Shown here: in pieces, positions 17,276-25,672 of the stretch
Numbering within the stretch: the first letter of the stretch is position 1
Layout of the letters: each line of letters begins with the position of its first letter
Notes under the pieces: generated by a model
The model's database searches: none
Told to the model about the DNA's origin: nothing
Seen by the model: only the letters and a program-made list of their open reading frames with translations
Made by a program: the position numbers and the translations under genes
Assembly (NCBI GenBank): GCA_947467605.1
Contig: CANIII010000001.1
Span: 189,241 to 253,240, forward strand
DNA length: 64,000 nucleotides
Direction: 5' to 3'
Source of the DNA: Acidobacteriota bacterium
GTDB taxonomy: Bacteria; Acidobacteriota; Vicinamibacteria; Vicinamibacterales; SCN-69-37

Positions 17276-19216
17276 ATGTCCGATCCAGCTGCCCCCCCCG
17301 CTTTCCGTAGTCGGACCCGCGCCTATGTAGTTTCCGTGGTGGCGATGGGACTCGTCGCAGTCGGGCTCAGCCTGACGGACATTCTCAGTCAGTCCCTAGA
17401 CACGCGATGGTTCTTGCTGGCGGGACTGACGCTTGTTAGCGGTTTTCTTCCAGTCAAGCTGCCCTCTGTTAGCGCGACGATTTCGATTTCTGAAACGTTT
17501 GTCTTTGCCGGCACGATCCTATTCGGACCGTCGGTGGGCGCAGTTTTGGTCCTTCTCGATGCTGGCGTTCTCTCAGCGAGAGTTTCACTAACAAAAAAGC
17601 GTCGACTTCGATTTGAGCAGGTTCTGTTCAACCTGGCCGCTCCCGCACTGTCAATCTGGATCGCGGCGCATGTCGCGGGGATCAAACCGATCGCCTCTTC
17701 GACAGAGTCAATCGATGCCATTCAGTTCGTTGGAAGCTTGGCTGCTTTCACTCTGCTTTATTTCCTGTCGAACAGCTGGCTAGTGACCTTCGCGATCTCC
17801 TTGGAAAAGGGAGTCCCGCCATTTTCTATCTGGTCAAATAATTTCAAGGAACTCCTACTGAACTACGCAGCTGGTGCTTCGATTGCAGCGCTGCTCGTCT
17901 ACAACAACAAGACCATCAGCCCAACGTTCATTGGCGTCATCCTGCCGCTGCTCCTGGTTCTCTATCTCACCTACGAATGGTCGACAAAGCGAGTTGAGAC
18001 TGAGCGGCAGAAGAATGCCGAGCTCAATCGAGTGTTCCTTTCGACAATTGAAGCCTTGGCCATGGCCATCGATGCCAAGGACCAAGTGACGCACGGTCAT
18101 ATCAGGCGAGTCCAACGCTACACAATGGCTCTGGCTGGTGCACTCGGAATCAAGGAAGACAAGCAGATCAAGGCACTGGAGGCCGCAGCGCTGTTGCATG
18201 ACACCGGTAAGCTAGCCGTTCCTGAGTACATCTTGAACAAGCCGGGCGCATTGACTGCATCGGAATTTGAAAGGATGAAGCTGCATGCTGCTGTCGGCGC
18301 GGACATCCTAAAGTCGATCGATTTCCCATACCCCGTTGAGCCGATCGTTCGGCACCATCACGAGAACTGGGACGGTAGCGGCTACCCGGATGGGATCTCG
18401 GGCCAAGACATTCCGCTCGGCGCGAGAATACTGTCGGTCGTCGATTGTTACGACGCGCTGACATCCGACCGACCTTACCGACCTCGGATGACGCGGTTCC
18501 AAGCCGAGCAGATTCTGAAAGACCGCCGAGACAAGATGTACGACCCTTGGATCGTCGACGAGTTCCTGAAGATCTTGGATCAGCTCGAACGAATTGATGC
18601 CGCGGAGAGCAAGGCTGCGCTCGGCCTCGACTCGGGAAGTTCATCTCGTCTGAAACCTGCACAGCTCGACGTCATCAGCTCGACCACGGCAGAAGAGCGC
18701 GAATTTAACGAGCTGAGCAGGGAGCTACCGAAGGCAACAACCCCGGCTGCAGCCGCTGAGGTCCTCTTTCGCTACCTCGGACGAGTCATTCCAGCTGCTA
18801 CGTTCGCCTTCTACGTTCCAAAGCCGGACACGAATAGCTTGATCTCTATCTCTTGCGTCGGCGTGGGGTCGCGAACAATCGAGTCACTCAACGTTCCTGT
18901 GGGCGAACGCATCTCTGGATGGGCCTTCGCTCACCAGCAGATGATCATGAACTCTGACGCAACCTTGGATTTGGGTCCTGTTGCACGGACGTTGGGGACG
19001 CCGCTTCGATACGCCATGGTTGCGCCAATTATCCAAGGTGGACAACCGACCGCCGTGGTCACGCTGTATGGCAGTGACAAGTTTGAGCGTGATCACTCAC
19101 GGCTCTTGGAATCCGCCGTGAACCTGTTTCAGTCGGCGATTCACCTCTCTGGATCAGACACCGCCCCAAGGCACATCCACGAGAATTCGCCGACACCCAA
19201 ACCCAAGTTTCATTAG
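17276..19216 (+). CDS. Membrane sensor with HD-GYP phosphodiesterase and GAF domains
   Basis: A 646-aa inner-membrane signalling protein. About six helices span residues 15-235. An HD-GYP domain follows: HD in LLHDTGKLAVPEY (His 308, Asp 309), and HHHENWDGSGYPDG at 360-373 containing the GYP motif. A GAF-like domain fills about 490-625 (GRVIPAATFAFYV, VGERISGWAFAHQQ). HD-GYP enzymes hydrolyse cyclic-di-GMP, and all key residues are present, so activity is likely. It lies 71 bases before the sigma-54 activator gene on the same strand, suggesting a shared signalling role. Codon use is noticeably less GC-rich than neighbouring genes, a possible sign of transfer. Confidence 0.92.
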   Translation: MSDPAAPPAFRSRTRAYVVSVVAMGLVAVGLSLTDILSQSLDTRWFLLAGLTLVSGFLPVKLPSVSATISISETFVFAGTILFGPSVGAVLVLLDAGVLSARVSLTKKRRLRFEQVLFNLAAPALSIWIAAHVAGIKPIASSTESIDAIQFVGSLAAFTLLYFLSNSWLVTFAISLEKGVPPFSIWSNNFKELLLNYAAGASIAALLVYNNKTISPTFIGVILPLLLVLYLTYEWSTKRVETERQKNAELNRVFLSTIEALAMAIDAKDQVTHGHIRRVQRYTMALAGALGIKEDKQIKALEAAALLHDTGKLAVPEYILNKPGALTASEFERMKLHAAVGADILKSIDFPYPVEPIVRHHHENWDGSGYPDGISGQDIPLGARILSVVDCYDALTSDRPYRPRMTRFQAEQILKDRRDKMYDPWIVDEFLKILDQLERIDAAESKAALGLDSGSSSRLKPAQLDVISSTTAEEREFNELSRELPKATTPAAAAEVLFRYLGRVIPAATFAFYVPKPDTNSLISISCVGVGSRTIESLNVPVGERISGWAFAHQQMIMNSDATLDLGPVARTLGTPLRYAMVAPIIQGGQPTAVVTLYGSDKFERDHSRLLESAVNLFQSAIHLSGSDTAPRHIHENSPTPKPKFH

Positions 19217-19287
19217 TCCAACAACCCATCGGCTTGCTACTACCCCCAAGTCTGAGTATCCTCCCCCAAACAACCTAGTGGTGGATC

Positions 19288-22068
19288 GTGGCGTTCCGTC
19301 ACTTGGACATGTCCAGCGTTGTGCTTGGGAGGGTTCAAGTGCGCGGAAGACGTCGTTCAAGCCAGATCTCCGACCAACAGTCACCCGAAGGTGAGGGCGC
19401 TCGAGCTGAATCGCGCGAAGCTCAGATGCTTCACGATGCCGGCCACGTCGAACGTGCAGCCGCCCTCGCAGAGGCTCAGCTTAAGTCTTCACTCGTTCCT
19501 ATCGATAGGATCCGGCTCCTGTTGACACAGGGGATGGCTCTCTTTGAAATCGGCAAGAGCAATCGGGCGCTCGATCTGCTTAGGCAGGCAACCGCACTCT
19601 CCGCTGGGGGAGAACAAGAGACAGAATTTGCCGCGACGCTTTCTCTGTTTACCAGAGAGTCTCAATTTAGTGGACCCGCAGAAGTCCTTCCAGGTCTCGC
19701 CCGTGTTCGGCAACTGGCAGCAAGCCTGGGTACTCGAAACTCAATCGCGGGCCTGCATCTAGCTGTTGCTCGGCTTGAGGCATATCGAGGCCACTGCCTC
19801 GACGCCCGCCGGCACGTTGAGATTGCGAGGATGGCTTCAGCACGAATCGACCGGGCAACGGTTCGAGGCGCGATCGATCTCGTCGATGCGTCTCTGGAGA
19901 CTATCGCTGGCAACCTCGACCGAGCGACCATTTCTGCTAAGAACTGCTATGAACTCTCGGTTGCGAACGGCCTCGGAATCCTTCGAGCGGGCTCCTCGAC
20001 AAATCTAGGCTACCTCGCCCTATGCAGAACGGATCTTCGAAGGGCTCATGAATACTTGGACCACGCCGTCGAGCTAGTCTCTGAACTCAGTTTTATTCGG
20101 TTGGCCGTCCTCGACAACCTGGCCCAAGTCGCGCTTTACGAGGAGGACCTCGATCGGTGTGACGGGTATCTGAAGCAGTGTGCGCAGGCGATTGAGGCGC
20201 AGGATGTGCCGGCGCGGTCGTGGTACGACTTTGCGCATCAGGTCACGCGCTGCACGGTGCTGGCTCAGTTCGAAGACTGGGAGCGCATCATCGAGATCAC
20301 CGGCGAGGCGGATCCGGAATTGGAACGGCGACAGTTTCGATCGCTGCGCACGGCGCTGCTCTGCGCCGCGGCGCGAGCGTATGCGCGAATCGGTGAGCAT
20401 GCCAAGGCCGATGCGAATCTGGGTGCGGCCATTCGTGTATGCCCGCGGCGGGCCGTCGACCCGCAGATCGTGCTCGAGGCCGCCACGGCCGCGTGTCTGA
20501 CACTCCGTGGTGAACGCACCAGGGGCGCCGCGCATTTCGATCGCGCCCTCTCAGCGGCACGCGCCATTGGCAACCGTCTCCACGAGTGGCACATCCAACG
20601 CGATCGCGCCGCCTGCACCATCACCCGCGTCCCCAACCTGGTCACCGTCGACGCCGATCACCCCACATCCGTCGTCAGTGAACGCGCGATCGTCCTCTCG
20701 GACGCCGCCACGATCCTCGGCGCCGGCTCCTCGATTGACCTTCTCGCGCACCGCGCGCTTTCGCTGCTTCACAACACGCCGCTCGAACCGCGGCTCCACG
20801 TGCGCAGCACGTCCGGCGAAGAATTCCGTCCCGAGACGTCCGTCACCTCGCAACTTGCCGCCGACGGGACCTTCACCATCGACCTCCGTGGTTCCGATCG
20901 CCGCGTGCTCATGACCGTCCGCCAGGTGGAATCGCTGGATGACGTGACGATGCTGAAAAGCCTGCTCGATTTGCTGCAGGCCGCCGTGCACCGCACCACC
21001 GATACCGAGTCGTCCGCAGATGACCAGAACCTCTGGCCGACGACGCTGCTCCCCGGCGACGACGAGATGGTGTTTCGATCACCGCGGATGACCGAGGTCC
21101 TGCGCGTGGTGATGCGGCTGGCCGATACCAACCTGCCGATCCTGATCACGGGCGAGACCGGCACCGGCAAAGACGTGATCGCTCGACTGATTCATAACCA
21201 CAGCCGCCAAAAGCGCGGACCATTTGTGCCGTTCAACTGCTCGGCGATCCCCAAAGATCTCATCGAAAGCCAGCTCTTCGGCCATCGTCGTGGCGCGTTC
21301 ACCGGCGCGATCGAGTCGTCGCCTGGTGTCATCCGTTCCGCCGAAGGTGGCACCCTGTTCCTCGATGAAATCGGTGATCTCGAATCTGCCCTGCAACCCA
21401 AACTCCTGCGTTTCCTCGAGTCTGGTGAAGTACATACCGTCGGCGATGCGCGGCCTGCCCGCACCAACGTGCGCGTACTCGCCGCCACCAATGTGAACCT
21501 CGACGAACGCTCGCAGGCCGGCACCTTTCGGCGCGATCTCTTTTTTCGCCTGGGCACGGCGCATATCGAGATGCCGCCACTGCGCGAGCGCAAGGACGAG
21601 ATTCCCGCCTTGACCGCGTACTTCGTCAACCGCTTCTCACGCGAGTGCGACCGCCCAGGCCTCCGCGTGAGCGATGACTTGATCGCCGCCTTGCTCCTCC
21701 ACGATTGGCCGGGCAACATCCGTCAACTCGCCAATGAACTCCGACGCGTGGTCGCGATGTCGGAACCCGGGCAGACACTCACCAGTGCGCTTCTCTCTGC
21801 CGCGGTGACACAGGGCTGGCGCGAGGCGCACCGGATGGCGTCACAATCCCGGGCCGCGGACCTCGACCCCGACGGCCAGAGCATTCGTCTCAGCCTCGAT
21901 CAACCACTGCCGCGCGCCCTCGAGGAACTCGAACGCGCATTCGTCGAACGCGCCATGCAGGCCAGCGGCGGCCGCGTGGCTGAAGCTGCTCAACTCCTCG
22001 GCATCTCACGCAAAGGGCTCTTCCTCAAACGCCGCCGATGGGGACTCGTAGACGACGAATCGGAGTAG
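19288..22068 (+). CDS. Sigma-54-dependent transcriptional activator with N-terminal TPR-like domain
   Basis: A 926-aa enhancer-binding protein. About 480 N-terminal residues are helical TPR-like repeats, probably the signal-input domain. The AAA+ core has Walker A GETGTGKD (about 622), the sigma-54 contact loop GAFTGA (about 669), Walker B GGTLFLDEIGDL and a distal WPGNIRQLANELRR. A Fis-type helix-turn-helix (GRVAEAAQLLGISRKGLF) ends it. GTG at 19288 is the start used; an ATG at 19309 is also possible. Codon use changes from mixed to strongly GC-ending near base 20150, inside the TPR part. It is followed by a sigma-54 promoter candidate for the peptide gene, its most likely target. Confidence 0.93.
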   Translation: MAFRHLDMSSVVLGRVQVRGRRRSSQISDQQSPEGEGARAESREAQMLHDAGHVERAAALAEAQLKSSLVPIDRIRLLLTQGMALFEIGKSNRALDLLRQATALSAGGEQETEFAATLSLFTRESQFSGPAEVLPGLARVRQLAASLGTRNSIAGLHLAVARLEAYRGHCLDARRHVEIARMASARIDRATVRGAIDLVDASLETIAGNLDRATISAKNCYELSVANGLGILRAGSSTNLGYLALCRTDLRRAHEYLDHAVELVSELSFIRLAVLDNLAQVALYEEDLDRCDGYLKQCAQAIEAQDVPARSWYDFAHQVTRCTVLAQFEDWERIIEITGEADPELERRQFRSLRTALLCAAARAYARIGEHAKADANLGAAIRVCPRRAVDPQIVLEAATAACLTLRGERTRGAAHFDRALSAARAIGNRLHEWHIQRDRAACTITRVPNLVTVDADHPTSVVSERAIVLSDAATILGAGSSIDLLAHRALSLLHNTPLEPRLHVRSTSGEEFRPETSVTSQLAADGTFTIDLRGSDRRVLMTVRQVESLDDVTMLKSLLDLLQAAVHRTTDTESSADDQNLWPTTLLPGDDEMVFRSPRMTEVLRVVMRLADTNLPILITGETGTGKDVIARLIHNHSRQKRGPFVPFNCSAIPKDLIESQLFGHRRGAFTGAIESSPGVIRSAEGGTLFLDEIGDLESALQPKLLRFLESGEVHTVGDARPARTNVRVLAATNVNLDERSQAGTFRRDLFFRLGTAHIEMPPLRERKDEIPALTAYFVNRFSRECDRPGLRVSDDLIAALLLHDWPGNIRQLANELRRVVAMSEPGQTLTSALLSAAVTQGWREAHRMASQSRAADLDPDGQSIRLSLDQPLPRALEELERAFVERAMQASGGRVAEAAQLLGISRKGLFLKRRRWGLVDDESE

Positions 22069-22124
22069 TTCGGACCCGAAGAGTGGGCAAATCGGAACGA
22101 AATACCCGTGCGGAAGGCGATCGG

Positions 22125-22151
22125 CCGTTGAAACATTGATGTTTCCGACGG
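22125..22151. promoter_or_regulatory. Dyad-symmetric site, possible activator binding site
   Basis: CCGT-T-GAAACAT-TG-ATGTTTC-CG-ACGG: the inner 7-base arms (22130-22136 and 22139-22145) are perfect and the outer 4-base arms also pair. It begins 57 bases after the stop of the sigma-54 activator gene and ends 7 bases before the -24 element of the candidate promoter. No T-run follows, so an operator is more likely than a terminator. Confidence 0.55.
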
Positions 22152-22158
22152 TCACATC

Positions 22159-22174
22159 CGGCAGGCGTCTTGCT
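22159..22174 (+). promoter_or_regulatory. Candidate sigma-54 promoter (-24/-12)
   Basis: CGGCAG-N5-TTGCT, against the consensus TGGCAC-N5-TTGCA/T: the invariant GG (22160-22161) and GC (22172-22173) have the exact 10-base spacing. Predicted transcription start is near 22185, leaving a leader of about 100 bases before the peptide-precursor gene. The sigma-54 activator is encoded directly upstream. Confidence 0.6.
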
Positions 22175-22287
22175 CTATAGATCGACGGGCCCTGGCGGCT
22201 TTCTCGAAGGGAACCTCGTGCTCAGGATTCGCCTTCACCACGCCACCGTCAGGGCCTTGTGATTTCTCGAACGATTGGTTGACTTGC

Positions 22288-23052
22288 ATGGGGCTTCATG
22301 TGCCCCTGACTTTGGCAATGGCGCAATTCCGGAAGCTGAGCGGCGGGACCTATCGCCTCGCGATCGCGTGCGCGATTGTGGCCATGCTCGCGGTGTCGGT
22401 GGAAACGGTCTTGCTCGGTGCGCTGCGCACACCGGATGCGGCCGCGGGTGCCTCACGATGGGTCACGAGCCTCAGCGACCGCGACCTGCAGGACGCCGCG
22501 CTGCGTATCCAGACCTACCCCTACTTCTATCGCCGCGCGATCATGACGGCGCTCGAGCCCGAAGAACGCTCGCAGGTCTGGCGCCGCTATCTCACCAACT
22601 ACCTCGCCACGCATCAGGAACTCGACGTCGCCGGACGCGCGCTCATCGCGCGGGCGGCCTCGGCGATGACTGCTGACGTCTTTGACGACAACCCGCCAGC
22701 CGATCGTATCGGCGAACTCGCCAACATCTTCGACGTCAGTCTCGGTGTCTTTGGACGCCGCACGGCCACGGACCTCTTCATGCGCCTCGGCCCTGACGAC
22801 GGCGGCTCTGAATCGTTGCCAATTGCCGAACGCGTCACGAGCGCCGTGCGCGAATGGATGACGCTCCACGCACGCGCGGCCGACTGCGAATGCTCCGCGC
22901 AGTTCATCACCTCATGTGATGTGAGCGGCGCCGCGGGTGACGCCTGCACAGACTCCAGCAGCTGCGAGCCTGTCATCAGCTGGCCGATGTGCGGTGTGGC
23001 TTGGGCCGCGCCCTGCAACGGCCTCTGCACCACGTCTCACAAGACGCGCTAG
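22288..23052 (+). CDS. Fulvocin C-like cysteine-rich peptide precursor (bacteriocin fulvocin C-related)
   Basis: About 254 aa. An N-terminal membrane/signal segment (LAIACAIVAMLAVSVETVLLG) and a helical middle (YPYFYRRAIMTALEPEE, VWRRYLTNYLATHQEL) precede a C-terminal 57-residue domain (22879-23049) with eight cysteines. That domain opens with ADCECS and closes with MCGVAWAAPCNGLC. From memory this matches the pattern of mature fulvocin C of Myxococcus (about 45 residues, eight Cys, four disulfides), and the middle matches the family annotated as fulvocin C-related proteins. Start is uncertain: ATG 22288 or 22318, neither with a clear ribosome site. A CxxC thioredoxin-like gene follows by 12 bases. 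Whether it is cleaved and toxic is inference. Confidence 0.75.
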   Translation: MGLHVPLTLAMAQFRKLSGGTYRLAIACAIVAMLAVSVETVLLGALRTPDAAAGASRWVTSLSDRDLQDAALRIQTYPYFYRRAIMTALEPEERSQVWRRYLTNYLATHQELDVAGRALIARAASAMTADVFDDNPPADRIGELANIFDVSLGVFGRRTATDLFMRLGPDDGGSESLPIAERVTSAVREWMTLHARAADCECSAQFITSCDVSGAAGDACTDSSSCEPVISWPMCGVAWAAPCNGLCTTSHKTR

Positions 23053-23064
23053 CCGGCGACCGGC

Positions 23065-23601
23065 ATGAACGTTCCGACCGATCGCGCGGTGCGTCGCGGA
23101 GCACTCGCCATCGCGATCACACTCGTCCTGATCGTCGCCACCACCACCACCGCCATCGTGTTTCCCGCTGGTCGTGAATGGGTCCGGCAACGCCTGCGAT
23201 GGGTGCCTCCGACATTCGACGTGGGCCGCGCGTCTGATCTGCCACCCGCGCTCTATGAGCACGCCGACTTCACCGTGCTCATCTTTGCCACGACCCACTG
23301 CGCGGCGTGCCAGCGCGCGCTGCCGTTTCATCGCGAGCTGTCACAGGTCGCGAACAGTGACGCGCGGCTGCGCGCTCATGTACTGCTCACGTCGGCCGGT
23401 GATGATGCCTCGACGACCGCGGAGACACTCGGCATCGCCGCAGACCGCGTGACGATGTTTGATCCGAAAGGCACGAAGCTGCACCACGTGCCCACCATCC
23501 TGGTTGTGGACCGCCGTGGGATAGTGCGTGCAATGAAAGAGGGCGTGTTGTCCGCAGAGGAACAACACGCCCTGATGGAGCAAATCAGGAACCTGCGGTA
23601 G
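23065..23601 (+). CDS. Membrane-anchored thioredoxin-like (TlpA/ResA-type) protein
   Basis: A 178-aa protein with one N-terminal membrane anchor (LAIAITLVLIVATTTTAIVF) and a thioredoxin-like domain in the periplasm. The redox motif is CAAC in TTHCAACQRALPFH, and VPTILVVDRRG supplies the cis-proline segment. Such proteins make, break or shuffle disulfides. It starts 12 bases after the cysteine-rich precursor, so the pair is almost certainly co-transcribed; it may oxidise or isomerise the four expected disulfides, or export electrons for their reduction. Its TAG stop (23599-23601) is part of the GTAG head of a REP-like palindrome. Confidence 0.88.
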   Translation: MNVPTDRAVRRGALAIAITLVLIVATTTTAIVFPAGREWVRQRLRWVPPTFDVGRASDLPPALYEHADFTVLIFATTHCAACQRALPFHRELSQVANSDARLRAHVLLTSAGDDASTTAETLGIAADRVTMFDPKGTKLHHVPTILVVDRRGIVRAMKEGVLSAEEQHALMEQIRNLR

Positions 23602-23629
23602 GGCCGGCCTAAAGGCCGGCCCCTCCACA
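23598..23629. repeat. REP-like palindrome with GTAG head
   Basis: GTAG at 23598 leads into GGGCCGGCCT-AA-AGGCCGGCCC, a 10-base perfect stem, followed by CTCCAC. The reverse complement reads GTGGAG...GGCCGGCCTTTAGGCCGGCC...CTAC, matching the element near 36575. It separates convergent genes and supplies the stop codon of the thioredoxin-like gene. No T-run follows, so it is more REP-like than an intrinsic terminator. Confidence 0.7.
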
Positions 23630-23643
23630 AGCGGGCCCCTCTA

Positions 23644-25113
23644 CTACTTGCCCTTCAACTGCTTGGCGACCTGTTCGACCTGCGCCCAGACGCGGAGCAG
23701 GTTGCCGCTCCAGATCTGATCGATCTGGGCTTCGGTGTAGCCACGACGCACGAGCTCGAGCGTGACATTGAACGCTTCGGCCGCGCTGTTGAAGCCGTCC
23801 ACGCCACCGCCGCCGTCGAAGTCGGACGAGATGCCGACGTGATCGACACCGATCTTCTTCACGAGATAGTCGATGTGGTCTACGTAGTCCTTGACGTTGG
23901 CGCGCGCGGCCGCCGGCCACTTCGCGTTGATGTCGGCGAGGCGTTTGTCATAGTCCGCGCGCTTGTCCGCGGGCAGCGCGTCCAGTGCCGCATTGCCGCG
24001 GCCACCCGCGCCGGCCCCACCGCGACCACCACCACGTGCTCCCGCCGGCGCATTCGGATCTTCAATCGGGCATGGTGGCGCGGTCGGCGCACCTGCCGCA
24101 GCCGCCGGCGCCCCGGCGCGACCACCGCCACCAGCACCGCCGCCGGCGCGAGCCCCACCGCCAGCACCACCGGCACCACGACCGCCACCACCGAGACCGA
24201 ACTCCGTGTTGAGCTTCGCCATCTCCACCGCGCGCTGCGGCGGATCCACTTTCACATACGACGCGAACGCCACCGTTTGCACGACGCCGCCATTCTTCTT
24301 GAGCGCCATCAGCAACTCATCGTCCATGTTGCGGCTGTGATCGGCAACGGCGCGCGCAGATGAGTGCGACGCGATGACGGGCGCTTTCGACAGCTTGATC
24401 GCTTCGAGGTTGGCACCCTTCGACGGATGCGACAGATCGACCATCATGCCGAGGCGATTCATCTCCGCGATGACCTGGCGGCCGAGCGGCGAGAGACCGT
24501 TGCCGTAGAGATAGCCCTGCACTTCACCCGTGTTCGAGTCGGCCATCTGCGAGTTGCCGTTGTGCGCCATCGACATGTAGCGGCCACCGAGCTTGTAGAA
24601 CTCCTCGACGCGCTTGATGTCGTTGCCGATCGGATACGCGTTCTCGACACCAATCACGGCGATGCGCTTGCCCTCTTTGTGGAGGCGATAGACATCCGCG
24701 GGGGTCAGCGCGAGACCGATCTGCTTCGGCGCGATCTTCTCAGTGAGCCGATGAATGGCCGCGAACTGACCGAGCGCCGCGTTGTATGCGCGCTCATAGC
24801 CTTCCGCCGTCAACGCGCCCTGACCCTGATACACGATCATGAACGACACGTCCATGTCGCCCTCGATCATCTTCGGGAGATTGACCTGATTGGTCAGGCG
24901 CATCGTGTAGTTGCACGCGTCGGTGAAGTTGTTGACGCTGATGTCGTTGTGCGTATCCGCCTTGATGGCGCGATCGTGAATGCCCTTGGCCTTGGCGACC
25001 AGCGCCGCCTCGGACATGGGCGCGGGCTTGGCCTGGGCGGCCAGATGCATGGGTACGAGACCCGCCGCACCAGCGATCAACGCGGCGGCGGTCAAACGGA
25101 ATGAACTGGACAT
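23644..25113 (-). CDS. Membrane dipeptidase, peptidase family M19 (exported)
   Basis: A 489-aa exported zinc dipeptidase of the renal-dipeptidase family. The signal peptide ends near LAAQA (27). M19 motifs: AIKADTHNDISV with the first metal ligands, IAVIGVENAYPIG with the bridging Glu, VDLSHPSKG and APVIASHSSARAVADH with the His ligands, and HVGISSDFDGGG for the last Asp. It cleaves dipeptides, often with D-residues. A Gly/Ala/Arg-rich insert of about 65 residues (roughly 306-370) splits the catalytic domain; its low-complexity sequence is unusual for M19 but recurs in other exported hydrolases of this window. Confidence 0.93.
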   Translation of the reverse strand: MSSSFRLTAAALIAGAAGLVPMHLAAQAKPAPMSEAALVAKAKGIHDRAIKADTHNDISVNNFTDACNYTMRLTNQVNLPKMIEGDMDVSFMIVYQGQGALTAEGYERAYNAALGQFAAIHRLTEKIAPKQIGLALTPADVYRLHKEGKRIAVIGVENAYPIGNDIKRVEEFYKLGGRYMSMAHNGNSQMADSNTGEVQGYLYGNGLSPLGRQVIAEMNRLGMMVDLSHPSKGANLEAIKLSKAPVIASHSSARAVADHSRNMDDELLMALKKNGGVVQTVAFASYVKVDPPQRAVEMAKLNTEFGLGGGGRGAGGAGGGARAGGGAGGGGRAGAPAAAAGAPTAPPCPIEDPNAPAGARGGGRGGAGAGGRGNAALDALPADKRADYDKRLADINAKWPAAARANVKDYVDHIDYLVKKIGVDHVGISSDFDGGGGVDGFNSAAEAFNVTLELVRRGYTEAQIDQIWSGNLLRVWAQVEQVAKQLKGK

Positions 25114-25143
25114 GAAACTCCTCCTGAACGTGCGGAGGAGATT

Positions 25144-25656
25144 CTATACCCCCAGGAGCCGCTTCACCTGCGCGTTATGCCGAGCCACGTGCGTGGCCGC
25201 CCACGTGCCAACCTGATAGAGGTTGATCGGCGTCCCGATGGTCGAACGCACCGTCAGCTTGGCGCGCTCGGGGTCCAGGCCCGCCAACGCGTCGACGATC
25301 CGCTGTTGCGAGGACCGGACTTTTTCAAGGCCCTCTTCACTCGTCACGATCGCCGGAGGGTGAAAGCGCTCGGGGGCCACGAGTTTTTCCGGCACCTTCT
25401 CGGCGATCTCACTCCACGGCGTCTCGGTGAATCCCTCCGGAGCCTGACGGGCATTCGGCACAGAGCCATCGATCAGACCGGCAAACGCATCGTTGATCAC
25501 ACCGACGTGCCACGCCACCTGCGCCGCAGACCAACCACCATCGTCAGGCGTGCGCGTCAACTGTTCTGGAGTCGCACCGTCGAGGCGCGAGAGGAAACGT
25601 GCCATCGACGCGTTGAAGGTGGCGGTGAGTTCGGCGATACGTTCAGTGTGTGTCAT
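25144..25656 (-). CDS. DinB superfamily protein
   Basis: A 170-aa four-helix-bundle protein of the DinB/YfiT type. The three metal-binding His of the family are suggested by VAWHVGVINDAF near residue 50 and THVARHNAQVKRL near the C-terminus. Members include thiol-transferases and many of unknown role. No signal peptide, so cytosolic. It precedes the dipeptidase gene (30-base gap) and follows the coiled-coil protein gene (16-base gap) on the minus strand, so the three may be one transcript. Confidence 0.85.
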   Translation of the reverse strand: MTHTERIAELTATFNASMARFLSRLDGATPEQLTRTPDDGGWSAAQVAWHVGVINDAFAGLIDGSVPNARQAPEGFTETPWSEIAEKVPEKLVAPERFHPPAIVTSEEGLEKVRSSQQRIVDALAGLDPERAKLTVRSTIGTPINLYQVGTWAATHVARHNAQVKRLLGV

Positions 25657-25672
25657 TGGATGGATGTGCGGG

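Noticed and set aside
23598..23629. Hairpin after the thioredoxin-like gene as an intrinsic terminator
   Set aside because: No T-run; the same palindrome recurs elsewhere, including in coding sequence, so a repeat family explains it better.
24000..24200. GC-rich stretch as a possible separate gene or GC island
   Set aside because: It is the Gly/Ala/Arg-rich insert of the dipeptidase, read in frame with no stop.
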